Assembly (NCBI GenBank): GCA_021784265.1
Contig: JAJXTA010000079.1
Coordinates: forward strand, 1 to 8,962
DNA: 8,962 bases
Source of the DNA: a bacterium
GTDB lineage: Bacteria > Verrucomicrobiota > Verrucomicrobiia > Limisphaerales > J093
Direction of reading: 5' to 3'
In this document: in pieces, positions 1 to 6,253 of the stretch
Position numbering within the stretch: position 1 is the first letter of the stretch
How the letters are laid out: the number at the start of each line of letters is the position of its first letter
Notes under the pieces: model-generated
Told to the model about the DNA's origin: nothing
The model's database searches: none
Seen by the model: the letters and a program-made list of their open reading frames with translations, nothing else
Position numbers and translations under genes: made by a program

Positions 1-617
1 TTCGAGCCGGGCGGCTCCCGCCCTTCATCTGCGTTTGGGCTTACGCCGGCCGGCACAGCTTCGACACCGATTACGCCGACGGCTCGGTGCGGCCCGAGAG
101 CGTCCTGATCCGGGAACTGATTCCGCGGATCGATGCCCGCTGGCGGACACGCGCCGAGCGGGCCCATCGCGCCCTCCAAGGTTGGGGTATGGGTGGGGCT
201 GGGGCACTCCGCTTAGCTTGCCTCCACCCGGAACTCTTCGGCTCGGTCGCCAGTCTCAGCGGCGCCTTCGAGGACCGGAGCTGGATGCAGGCCCGCTATC
301 CAGAACAGTTCGTCGAGCAATATGGTACCGCGGCCCGCTTCGCCACCAACACTGTCTCGGCCTTGGTCCGCACCCGGGCCAAGGCCCTGGCCTCGATGGC
401 CATCTATCAGATGGTCGGAGACCGGGACCCCCGCTTGGAAGCCAACCGCCGCCTGGATGCCCTGCTGACCTCCCTGCACGTGACCCACCAATATACGGAA
501 TTCCCCGCGTTGGGGCACGATCCCGACGCGCTCTGGAACACCGCCGGGATCGACCTCTGGGGCTTTCACGCGCGCGCCTTCGCGCACCCGGCCTCGGTGG
601 CCGCCTCGCCCCCCTGA
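1..617 (+). CDS. Esterase-like alpha/beta-hydrolase (PF00756-type), C-terminal part, nucleophile Ser replaced by Gly
   Basis: The reading frame is open from the left edge (first full codon at base 3) to a TGA at 615-617, so the N-terminus lies outside the window. The protein resembles the putative-esterase family (esterase D / antigen 85 fold). Recognisable elements, in order, are a segment ending in LIPRIDARW, the nucleophile elbow GWGMGGAGAL (from about base 180), FGSVASLSGAF, the acid-region GDRDPRLEANRR (about base 417) and the histidine loop ALGHDPDALWN (His codon 516-518). The elbow should read G-x-S-x-G, but the serine position is GGT (186-188), glycine. The Asp and His candidates are kept. 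The protein may therefore be a non-catalytic member or bind ligand only; one A-to-G change from AGT would also explain it. It converges on the next gene with a 22-base gap. The family call is fairly sure; substrate and activity are unknown. Confidence 0.8.
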   Translation, partial: RAGRLPPFICVWAYAGRHSFDTDYADGSVRPESVLIRELIPRIDARWRTRAERAHRALQGWGMGGAGALRLACLHPELFGSVASLSGAFEDRSWMQARYPEQFVEQYGTAARFATNTVSALVRTRAKALASMAIYQMVGDRDPRLEANRRLDALLTSLHVTHQYTEFPALGHDPDALWNTAGIDLWGFHARAFAHPASVAASPP

Positions 618-639
618 GGCCAAGCCCGGGGGCGGGTCG

Positions 640-1434
640 TCATTCGGGGTCGGGCGGCAGTGGCTCGGAGAGCCGTTCCACTGCCAGTGCCCGCCCGGTG
701 TTCGAATCCACGTCGATCTGCACCCCCTGGAGGAAGATGCGATCGGACGCCACCTCGAAGCGCTGGGGCGTGCAGGTCAGAAACCGGTTGAGGACGGGGG
801 TGATGCGACGGCCGAGCACGCTCTCGTGCGGTCCGGTGAAGCCGGCATCGGTCAAGTAGGCTGTGCCGCCAGGGAAGATTTGCTCGTCGGCGGTCTGCAC
901 GTGGGTGTGGGTGCCAACGACGGCGCTGACCTGGCCGTCCACGAGCCGGGCCAGGGAGATCTTCTCCGACGTCGCTTCGGCGTGCACATCGACGACAATG
1001 ATGGGGGTGATCTCGCGCAGGCGCCGCACCTCGGCCTGGAGACAGAGGAAGGGGTTCTCGAGGTCGGGCATGAAGACCCGGCCCTGAACATTCACGACGG
1101 CGACGGGAGGTTGGTTGGCCGCTTGGAAGATGCTGCTGCCGTGGCCGAGGGTGCCCGGTGGATAATTGAGCGGGCGCAGAAAGCGCGGCTCGTTCTGCAA
1201 CAGGGCCGTGACCTCCTTTTGGTCCCAGAGGTGGTCGCCCGTCGTAATGATGTCCACCCCGGCGGCGTAGAGCTCGGCGGCGGTCTTGACCGTGATACCG
1301 GAGCCGCCGGCGCTGTTTTCGCCGTTGGCGATCACCATGTCGGCGCGGCGGTGATGGCGGAGTTTGGGAACCAACTGGGTGATCGCCCGACGCCCCGGTT
1401 CGCCGACCACATCCCCGATGAACAGAATACGCAC
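640..1434 (-). CDS. ymdB: YmdB-family metallophosphoesterase (TIGR00282), cyclic-nucleotide phosphodiesterase-like
   Basis: This is a 264-residue calcineurin-like phosphoesterase of the YmdB/TIGR00282 family. The Bacillus subtilis member is a di-metal enzyme that hydrolyses 2',3'-cyclic nucleotides and influences biofilm and sporulation behaviour. Starting at GTG 1434 gives the family N-terminus MRILFIGDVVG and puts the expected ligands almost exactly at B. subtilis numbering: Asp8, Glu39 and Asn40 in NGENSAGG, His68, His151 in DVHAE, and His176 and His178 in GTHTHVQ. An ATG at 1464 would add ten unconserved residues. Residue 67, normally Asn in GNH, is Asp (GDHLWDQKE). The C-terminal TDAGFTGPHESVLGR segment is also typical. 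No strong ribosome binding site is visible before either start (only CAGG two bases before GTG). The gene is divergent from the MFS gene. The family call is firm; the physiological substrate here is unknown. Confidence 0.92.
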   Translation of the reverse strand: MRILFIGDVVGEPGRRAITQLVPKLRHHRRADMVIANGENSAGGSGITVKTAAELYAAGVDIITTGDHLWDQKEVTALLQNEPRFLRPLNYPPGTLGHGSSIFQAANQPPVAVVNVQGRVFMPDLENPFLCLQAEVRRLREITPIIVVDVHAEATSEKISLARLVDGQVSAVVGTHTHVQTADEQIFPGGTAYLTDAGFTGPHESVLGRRITPVLNRFLTCTPQRFEVASDRIFLQGVQIDVDSNTGRALAVERLSEPLPPDPE

Positions 1435-1465
1435 GACCTGACAGTAAGCGAGGTGGTTCGGCATT

Positions 1466-1497
1466 GCGCAAGGCGCGTTTTTCGCGCGCTATTGCGC
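1466..1497. repeat. Inverted repeat (hairpin) in the divergent ymdB/MFS spacer
   Basis: The outer arms GCGCAA (1466-1471) and TTGCGC (1492-1497) and the inner arms GCGCG (1473-1477) and CGCGC (1483-1487) enclose a TTTTT loop (1478-1482). One base is unpaired on the left and four on the right. It sits between two divergent starts. Its right arm overlaps a weak -35-like TTGCGC that lies 17 bases before TTAAGT (1515-1520). It could be an operator serving both genes, or chance pairing in GC-rich DNA. Confidence 0.4.
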
Positions 1498-1526
1498 GAG
1501 GCTCCGCCCACTGGTTAAGTAGGGGG

Positions 1527-2756
1527 GTGTTGGCGAGCGAGCGGACGCGAATCACGTACCGTCTGGAGCTGCGGCGCGCGGTGGCCAGCGGCGCCCTCGA
1601 GTCCGGCGGCAGCACGTTTCTCCTCTTGATCGCGGTGCGCTGGTTTCAGGCGGGGGCGACGGCCAAAGGGTTGGTGGCCGCGGGCGGGAGCGCCGGATTG
1701 TTGTTCAGTCCGTGGGTGGTGTCCCGGGTGGCCGCGCTCGGCTGGCCCGCCACGCTGGCCGCGGCGCGCTTGGCGGCGGTGGGCGCCGGGTGTTTCGTGG
1801 TGATGGCGGCGCTCCCTTGGTTGCCGGTCTATGTCGCCGGCTGTCTGCTCAGCATGGCCGCGGCCGCTCTGGCCGCGCCGCTCCTGGCGCAGGTGTACCA
1901 AGAGAACTACCCGGCGGCGCAACGCGGTCGCTTGTTCTCGCATGCGGTGATGGTCCGGATCGGGTCGGTGGCGCTATGCAGCGAGCTGACGGGGCGGTGG
2001 CTGGCGGCGGACCTGGGCCAGTTCCGCTGGCTGTTGCTGGTCTATGCCGCGGCCTTTGCCTACGGGAGCCGGTGCCTGGCCCGCTACCCCTCCCGCCCCC
2101 TGGCCGATGCGGGCGGTTCCCATCCCTTTCGGGCGATGCGGTTCGTCCGCCAGGACCGGCTCTTTCGCCAAACCCTGATCTGCTGGATGCTCATGGGTTT
2201 TGCCAACATGATGATGCTGCCCATGCGGGTCGAGTACCTGGCCAACCAGCGCTACGGGCGCGCCTTGGATACCGCGGTCATCGCCTTCCTCATCGGGGTG
2301 TTGCCGAGCCTGGCGCGGCTGGGGATGTGCCCCGTCTGGGGCCTGCTCTTCGACCGGATGAACTTTTTCGTGCTGCGGGTCATCGTGAATCTGGGCTTTG
2401 CCCTCGGGGTGCTCGTGTTCTTCTTGAGCGGGTCCTTCACCGGCTTGGTGGTCGGGGCGGTGGTGTTTGGCATGTCCAACGCCGGCGGGGACGTGGCGTG
2501 GGGGCTCTGGGTCACCAAGTTCGCCCCACCGGCCCATGTGGCGGACTACATGTCGGTGCACACGTTCTTCACCGGGGTGCGGGGCGTGGTGGCGCCGCTG
2601 GTGGCCTTCCACTTCGTGCGCGGCCTGCCGCTGGCGACGCTGGGCTGGATCAGCGCCGGACTGATGGTCGCGGCCAGCGTGCTGCTCTTGCCGGAGATCA
2701 AGCATGGCTGGCGCCTGGGGCGGGGGGCGGCCCTGCTGGAGGAAGTGGTCGAGTAG
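1527..2756 (+). CDS. MFS-type membrane transporter, substrate unknown
   Basis: This is a roughly 409-residue polytopic inner-membrane protein with about ten to twelve hydrophobic segments, consistent with the major facilitator fold. Clear examples lie near residues 29-60, 78-120, 166-182, 215-233, 249-268, 279-300, 303-318, 345-365 and 372-389. The first cytoplasmic stretch is basic (RTRITYRLELRR). Loops with NYPAAQRGRLFS (about 127-138) and GLLFDRMNFFVLR (about 272-284) recall the conserved inter-helix loops of MFS carriers. The start is uncertain: GTG 1527 or TTG 1530 directly follow AGGGGG (1521-1526), which is too close for a normal Shine-Dalgarno site. The frame runs back to TTG 1464, and GTG 1581 is a shorter option. 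A 62-base gap separates it from the SurA/PpiD-like gene on the same strand. No substrate can be inferred from the neighbours. Confidence 0.8.
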   Translation: MLASERTRITYRLELRRAVASGALESGGSTFLLLIAVRWFQAGATAKGLVAAGGSAGLLFSPWVVSRVAALGWPATLAAARLAAVGAGCFVVMAALPWLPVYVAGCLLSMAAAALAAPLLAQVYQENYPAAQRGRLFSHAVMVRIGSVALCSELTGRWLAADLGQFRWLLLVYAAAFAYGSRCLARYPSRPLADAGGSHPFRAMRFVRQDRLFRQTLICWMLMGFANMMMLPMRVEYLANQRYGRALDTAVIAFLIGVLPSLARLGMCPVWGLLFDRMNFFVLRVIVNLGFALGVLVFFLSGSFTGLVVGAVVFGMSNAGGDVAWGLWVTKFAPPAHVADYMSVHTFFTGVRGVVAPLVAFHFVRGLPLATLGWISAGLMVAASVLLLPEIKHGWRLGRGAALLEEVVE

Positions 2757-2763
2757 ATTGCGT

Positions 2764-2793
2764 TTGACCGGCGTGCGGTCGCCCGATTAGGGT
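2764..2793 (+). promoter_or_regulatory. Possible sigma70-type promoter for the SurA/PpiD-like gene
   Basis: TTGACC (2764-2769) lies 18 bases before TAGGGT (2788-2793), in the short spacer upstream of the ATG at 2819. The -35 matches the consensus at five of six positions; the -10 keeps only the first T, the A and the last T. No Shine-Dalgarno motif is visible just before the ATG. Confidence 0.3.
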
Positions 2794-2818
2794 TAATGCT
2801 TACGTTTGTCGTAGCGCT

Positions 2819-4492
2819 ATGTTTGCAACCATCCGAAAACACCAAACCTGGCTCTGGGCCGTGATCATCGGCGCGGTCATTGTCAGTTTTGTGATCTACT
2901 TCACCCCGACGGGCCGGCAGGGCGGCGGCTACGGCCCCACCGGCAGTCTGGGCACCATCAACGGCCATCCCATCTCCCGCAAACAGTACGCCGAGGCCCA
3001 AGTGGAAGCCCAGTTGACCTTCCTGATCCGCTACGGCAGTTGGCCCGACAAGGTTGAAGCTGATAAGTTCGAGTTCAACCTCGACCGCGAGGTTCGCAAT
3101 CGCCTGGTGATCCTCGAGAAACTCAAAGACCTGGGGATCCAGGTGGACGAGAGTGCGGTGGCCAATTGGGTCATCGAGAAGTTCACGGACCGTAACCGGC
3201 CCGGCTCCGCCGGGGCCAACTACGCGGCCTTTGTGCGCCAGCGCCTGCCGCGCTACGGGATTAGCGAAGCGCTCTTCGAGCGGTTCGTGCGCCACGAGGT
3301 GGGGATTGTGCACCTGGTGGCGGTGGCCGGGCTGCCGGGCCAACTGATCACCCCGCGGGAGGCGCAGGAGCTCTACCGGCAGGAACACGAGCAGATCGAG
3401 GCCGAGGCGGTGCTCTTTTCTTCGACCAACTTCCTGGCCCGGGTGCGGGTCGAGCCCGGCGCGCTGGGGCAATTCTACACGAACCGGGAGAGTCTCTACC
3501 GCATCCCCGACCAGGTGCGGGTCAGCTACGTGCGTTTTGACCCCACGAATTACCTCGCCCAGGCCGAGGCGGTGCTCGCCAAGATCAGCAACCTCGACGC
3601 CCAGATCGACGCCAAGTACCAGAGCAGCCGGCCGGAGTATTATGTGGACGCCGAAGGCCACGTCATGCCTCCCGAGTTGGCAAAACAACGCATCCGGCGC
3701 GAGGCCACGGAGGGACAGGCCCTCTTGCTGGCTCGCAAGGCCGCCGCCCTGTTCGGCACCGCCTTGGCCGAGGTGCAGCCGGCCAAGGCCCAGAACCTCG
3801 ATACCCTGGCCGCGGCCAGCAACCTCACCGTCAAAGTCACCGCTCCCTTCGACGAATACGGCGGCCCCGCCGGGCTCAAGGCGCCGGAGAGCTTCACCAA
3901 GACCGCCTTCCTGCTCACCCCGAGCGACCCGCTCTCGCCCACTCCCTTGGTGGGTGAAGACGGGGTGTATCTCATCGCCCTGAAGGAGCGGCTCCCCAGC
4001 CGGCTGCCGAGGCTGGACAGCATCCGCCCTCGAGTCCTGGGGGAGTTTTACCAAACGCGCGCGACGGAGCTGGCGCGCGAGGCCGCCACCAATTTCGCCA
4101 CGGCCCTCACCAACGGCTTGGCGCAAGGCAAGCACTTCGCCGAGCTCTGCCGGGCCCAGAACGTGATTCCCACCCCGCTGCCGCGCTTCTCCTTGAGCAC
4201 GCAGAGCTTGCCCGACCTGGACCCGCGCTTGGACCTGGACCGGCTGAAGGCCGCCGTCTCCGGCTTGGCCGCCGGCAAGGCCAGCGGACTCAAGCTCACC
4301 CGCGACGGCGCGACGATCCTCTATGTCAAAACCCGAATTCCGGTGGCCGACTCCGAATTGGCCCAAGCCCTGCCCAAGTTCCTGACCGATCTGCGCGACT
4401 CCCAGCAGTTCGCCGCCTTCAACGAGTGGTTCCGCCGCCAAGCGGAGCTGACGCGTGTCCGCACGACGACCGGCCGCGACCAGGCGGAGTGA
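2819..4492 (+). CDS. Membrane-anchored SurA/PpiD-like peptidyl-prolyl isomerase or chaperone
   Basis: The 557-residue protein has a short basic N-terminus (MFATIRKHQ), one hydrophobic anchor at residues 11-29 (WLWAVIIGAVIVSFVIYF) and a large periplasmic part, the layout of PpiD. After the anchor, SLGTINGHPISRKQY (about 43-57) is the start of a SurA N-terminal chaperone domain, which continues to about residue 170 with VRNRLVILEKLKDLGI and AQELYRQEHEQIEAE. The region around 225-400 fits a diverged parvulin module with an inserted helical stretch. A second weak module follows, marked by GKHFAELC and ending in an amphipathic C-terminal segment. I cannot find the usual parvulin active-site pattern with GGDLG, so it may act as a holdase rather than an isomerase. 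It probably helps fold exported or outer-membrane proteins. The ATG at 2819 starts exactly at the conserved MFATIRKH. The gene ends 16 bases from the convergent pssA. Confidence 0.82.
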   Translation: MFATIRKHQTWLWAVIIGAVIVSFVIYFTPTGRQGGGYGPTGSLGTINGHPISRKQYAEAQVEAQLTFLIRYGSWPDKVEADKFEFNLDREVRNRLVILEKLKDLGIQVDESAVANWVIEKFTDRNRPGSAGANYAAFVRQRLPRYGISEALFERFVRHEVGIVHLVAVAGLPGQLITPREAQELYRQEHEQIEAEAVLFSSTNFLARVRVEPGALGQFYTNRESLYRIPDQVRVSYVRFDPTNYLAQAEAVLAKISNLDAQIDAKYQSSRPEYYVDAEGHVMPPELAKQRIRREATEGQALLLARKAAALFGTALAEVQPAKAQNLDTLAAASNLTVKVTAPFDEYGGPAGLKAPESFTKTAFLLTPSDPLSPTPLVGEDGVYLIALKERLPSRLPRLDSIRPRVLGEFYQTRATELAREAATNFATALTNGLAQGKHFAELCRAQNVIPTPLPRFSLSTQSLPDLDPRLDLDRLKAAVSGLAAGKASGLKLTRDGATILYVKTRIPVADSELAQALPKFLTDLRDSQQFAAFNEWFRRQAELTRVRTTTGRDQAE

Positions 4493-4508
4493 CGCCCCGC
4501 GGCCCCGC

Positions 4509-5378
4509 CTAGCCCGCGAAGTCGTCGGTTGGGTCCTCGTCTTCCTCCTCTTCCTGTTCCTCGATCTGCTGGCGGATCCGTCCCGAGATGCGGGGGCGCA
4601 CAAAGCCGTAGATTAAATAGATCGTAAAAATGAGCGGCAGGACGACGGGCAGGATCTTCTCCCGCAACACCAAGAGCGACCCGATGAACAGGATCGCCAC
4701 GATCAGTTTGGCGAACGGCTGCCGCGTGCGCAAATCCAACGCCTTGAAGGACGGGTATTTGACCTCGCTCACCATCATGATCGAGAGCAGCAGGAGCAGG
4801 ATCGGCAGGCTGTAACGCCAATTGCCGGTGGGGAAATCCCGATCCTCCCACCACATCAGGAACAGGGTCAGTGACGCCACCAAGCCGGCGGCGGCCGGGA
4901 TGGGGAACCCGACGAACTCCTTACCCCCACCGCCCTTGGCGAGGGTGGCGAGGCAATTGAACCGGGCTAAGCGTAGGGCGCCGCAGATCAGGTAGATCGA
5001 GGCGATGAACCAGCCGATCTCCTGGTGCTGGACGAAGACATCCTTGAGCACGATCCGATGCACCAGGAACGCGGGGGCCGCACCGAAGGAGATCAGGTCG
5101 GCCAGCGAGTCGAATTCCCGCCCGAAGGGGCTCTCGCGGCCGCCCCAGCGGGCCACCCGACCGTCCAGCATGTCGAAGATGCAGGCCAGCAGGATGAAGA
5201 ACAGGGCGTTGCGAATCACCACGTTGAAGTTCGGGGCATTGACATCGGCCTCGACAATCTTGGTGAGCGCCACGAACCCGCAGAAGAGGTTGCCCCCAGT
5301 GAGCAGGTTGGGTAGGAAGTAGATGCGCAGGCGGGGGGTCGGCGGGCGGTCCCCCGGCATCGGGGCTGGAGCGCTCAT
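4509..5378 (-). CDS. pssA: CDP-diacylglycerol--serine O-phosphatidyltransferase (phosphatidylserine synthase)
   Basis: This is a 289-residue integral membrane enzyme joining CDP-diacylglycerol and L-serine to give phosphatidylserine and CMP. The CDP-alcohol phosphotransferase signature is complete: Asp69, Asp72, Gly73, Ala76, Arg77, Gly86, Asp90 and Asp94, in the stretch beginning DMLDGRVARWGG. The preceding RIYFLPNLLTGGNLFCGF is the typical first membrane segment of the PssA branch, and further hydrophobic helices follow to about residue 265. The C-terminus is a charged, strongly acidic tail (QQIEEQEEEEDEDP). The ATG at 5378 overlaps the TGA of psd as ATGA, which decides the start over the open frame running back to 5480 and suggests translational coupling. 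Its product is the substrate of Psd, so the pair forms the phosphatidylethanolamine branch. Confidence 0.95.
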   Translation of the reverse strand: MSAPAPMPGDRPPTPRLRIYFLPNLLTGGNLFCGFVALTKIVEADVNAPNFNVVIRNALFFILLACIFDMLDGRVARWGGRESPFGREFDSLADLISFGAAPAFLVHRIVLKDVFVQHQEIGWFIASIYLICGALRLARFNCLATLAKGGGGKEFVGFPIPAAAGLVASLTLFLMWWEDRDFPTGNWRYSLPILLLLLSIMMVSEVKYPSFKALDLRTRQPFAKLIVAILFIGSLLVLREKILPVVLPLIFTIYLIYGFVRPRISGRIRQQIEEQEEEEDEDPTDDFAG

Positions 5379-6073
5379 GCGGGCGGGCAGGGGCGGAGCG
5401 CCACCACCGTTTCGCCCCCGCGGACCCGGTCCTGGAGGCGGACCTGGATCTGGCAGTCGCCGGGGAGGTAGAGGTCGCACCGCGAGCCGAACTGGATCAG
5501 GCTGATCCGCTCGCCGCGCTCGACGGCGTCCTCCACCTTCACCCAGGGCACGATCCGGCGGGCGATGGCGCCGGCGATCAAGCGCACCGCGACCCGTTCA
5601 CCGGGACGCTCGCTGGATTCGAACCCGACCAGCACATTTTCATTGTAGGCGGCGGAGTCGGTGCGCATCGCGTTGAGGAATTGCCCCGGGGTATGCTCGC
5701 ACAAAGCCACCCTCCCGGCCACCGGGGCGCGCTGCACATGCACGTCGAACACCGACAGGAAAATCGAGATGCGCCGGCAGCGCCCGGCGAGGAACGGCGG
5801 CCCCTCCAACTCATCGATGACGTCCACGGTCCCGTGCGCGGGGGCCACGATGGCCTCCGGCGTCCGCGGGACGGTCGGGCTAGGATCGCGAAAGAAGTAG
5901 AAACAGAAGAAACTGAACACAACCCACAGGCCGAAGAGCACACAGACCAGCCCGACGATCAGCTCGCCCAGCAGCTTGGCCAGAACGCCCCCCAAGGCTA
6001 GGGCCAGCAGGCCGAACAGCGTCCAGTAGATCAACTTCAGGGCGGCGCGACTCGCCCTGCCCGCGTGTTTCAT
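5375..6073 (-). CDS. psd: Phosphatidylserine decarboxylase (short, pyruvoyl-dependent form)
   Basis: This 232-residue proenzyme decarboxylates phosphatidylserine to phosphatidylethanolamine at the membrane. Two adjacent hydrophobic segments (about 13-31 and 38-60) precede FFRDPSPTVPR (60-70). The conserved core includes SVFDVHVQRAPVAG (107-120), NENVLVGFES and LIAGAIARRIV. The self-cleavage site is FGSR (195-198): chain cleavage between Gly196 and Ser197 would turn the serine into the pyruvoyl group. The motif normally written P-x-D-G, whose Asp takes part in self-processing in studied enzymes, reads PAHG here with His80 (codon 5834-5836). The length matches the short class rather than the roughly 320-residue E. 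coli type. The start is ATG 6073, with no clear ribosome binding site. It overlaps pssA by four bases. Trigger factor lies 180 bases upstream on the same strand; co-transcription with it is possible but unproven. Confidence 0.94.
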   Translation of the reverse strand: MKHAGRASRAALKLIYWTLFGLLALALGGVLAKLLGELIVGLVCVLFGLWVVFSFFCFYFFRDPSPTVPRTPEAIVAPAHGTVDVIDELEGPPFLAGRCRRISIFLSVFDVHVQRAPVAGRVALCEHTPGQFLNAMRTDSAAYNENVLVGFESSERPGERVAVRLIAGAIARRIVPWVKVEDAVERGERISLIQFGSRCDLYLPGDCQIQVRLQDRVRGGETVVALRPCPPA

Positions 6074-6201
6074 CGCTTAAGTGTAACCGCTACGCTCGGC
6101 TTGGGAAGCGGATAAATCGCCCGCGAAAACGCCGGGGCCAGACGCGGGCTACGTCCTTCCCTCCCTGCCGAGCCCTGGCGCGTACAAGCCCTCACCCCTT
6201 C

Positions 6202-6219
6202 GGCGGGGGCGCCGCCGCC
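6202..6219. repeat. GC-rich near-perfect palindrome between tig and psd
   Basis: The 18-base element GGCGGGGGCGCCGCCGCC is self-complementary except for one G-G mismatch. It lies 35 bases past the tig stop. It could stall transcription or protect the tig 3' end, but no T-tract follows on the minus strand, so it is not a standard intrinsic terminator. The rest of the 180-base tig-psd spacer holds nothing else I can name. Confidence 0.25.
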
Positions 6220-6253
6220 CAGTTCGGCTCCCCTCGCGCCGGCGGGGCGGCCC

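Noticed and set aside
618..639. Terminator between the convergent esterase and ymdB stops
   Set aside because: Only a CCCGGG palindrome and G-runs; no stem-loop with T-run.
35..859. 274-codon plus-strand frame over the esterase and the ymdB end
   Set aside because: Arg/Pro/Gly-rich and crosses two well-supported genes; no recognisable domain.
566..1615. 349-codon minus-strand frame overlapping ymdB
   Set aside because: Arg/Pro-rich shadow of ymdB in another frame; no motif, and it crosses the divergent spacer and both neighbours.
1712..2767. 351-codon plus-strand frame inside the MFS gene
   Set aside because: Out-of-frame translation rich in Gly/Arg/Ala with no membrane pattern; the MFS frame has coherent hydrophobic segments.
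4490..4511. CCGCGG palindrome between the convergent SurA/PpiD-like and pssA stops as a shared terminator
   Set aside because: Six-base palindrome with no loop and no T-tract on either strand; expected by chance at this base composition.
2546..4603. 685-codon open frame on the minus strand, antisense to the SurA/PpiD-like gene
   Set aside because: Its translation is repetitive (VEVELELI, GLGQFGVGH style), typical of the antisense frame of a GC-rich gene, and shows no domain; the plus-strand gene has clear family motifs.
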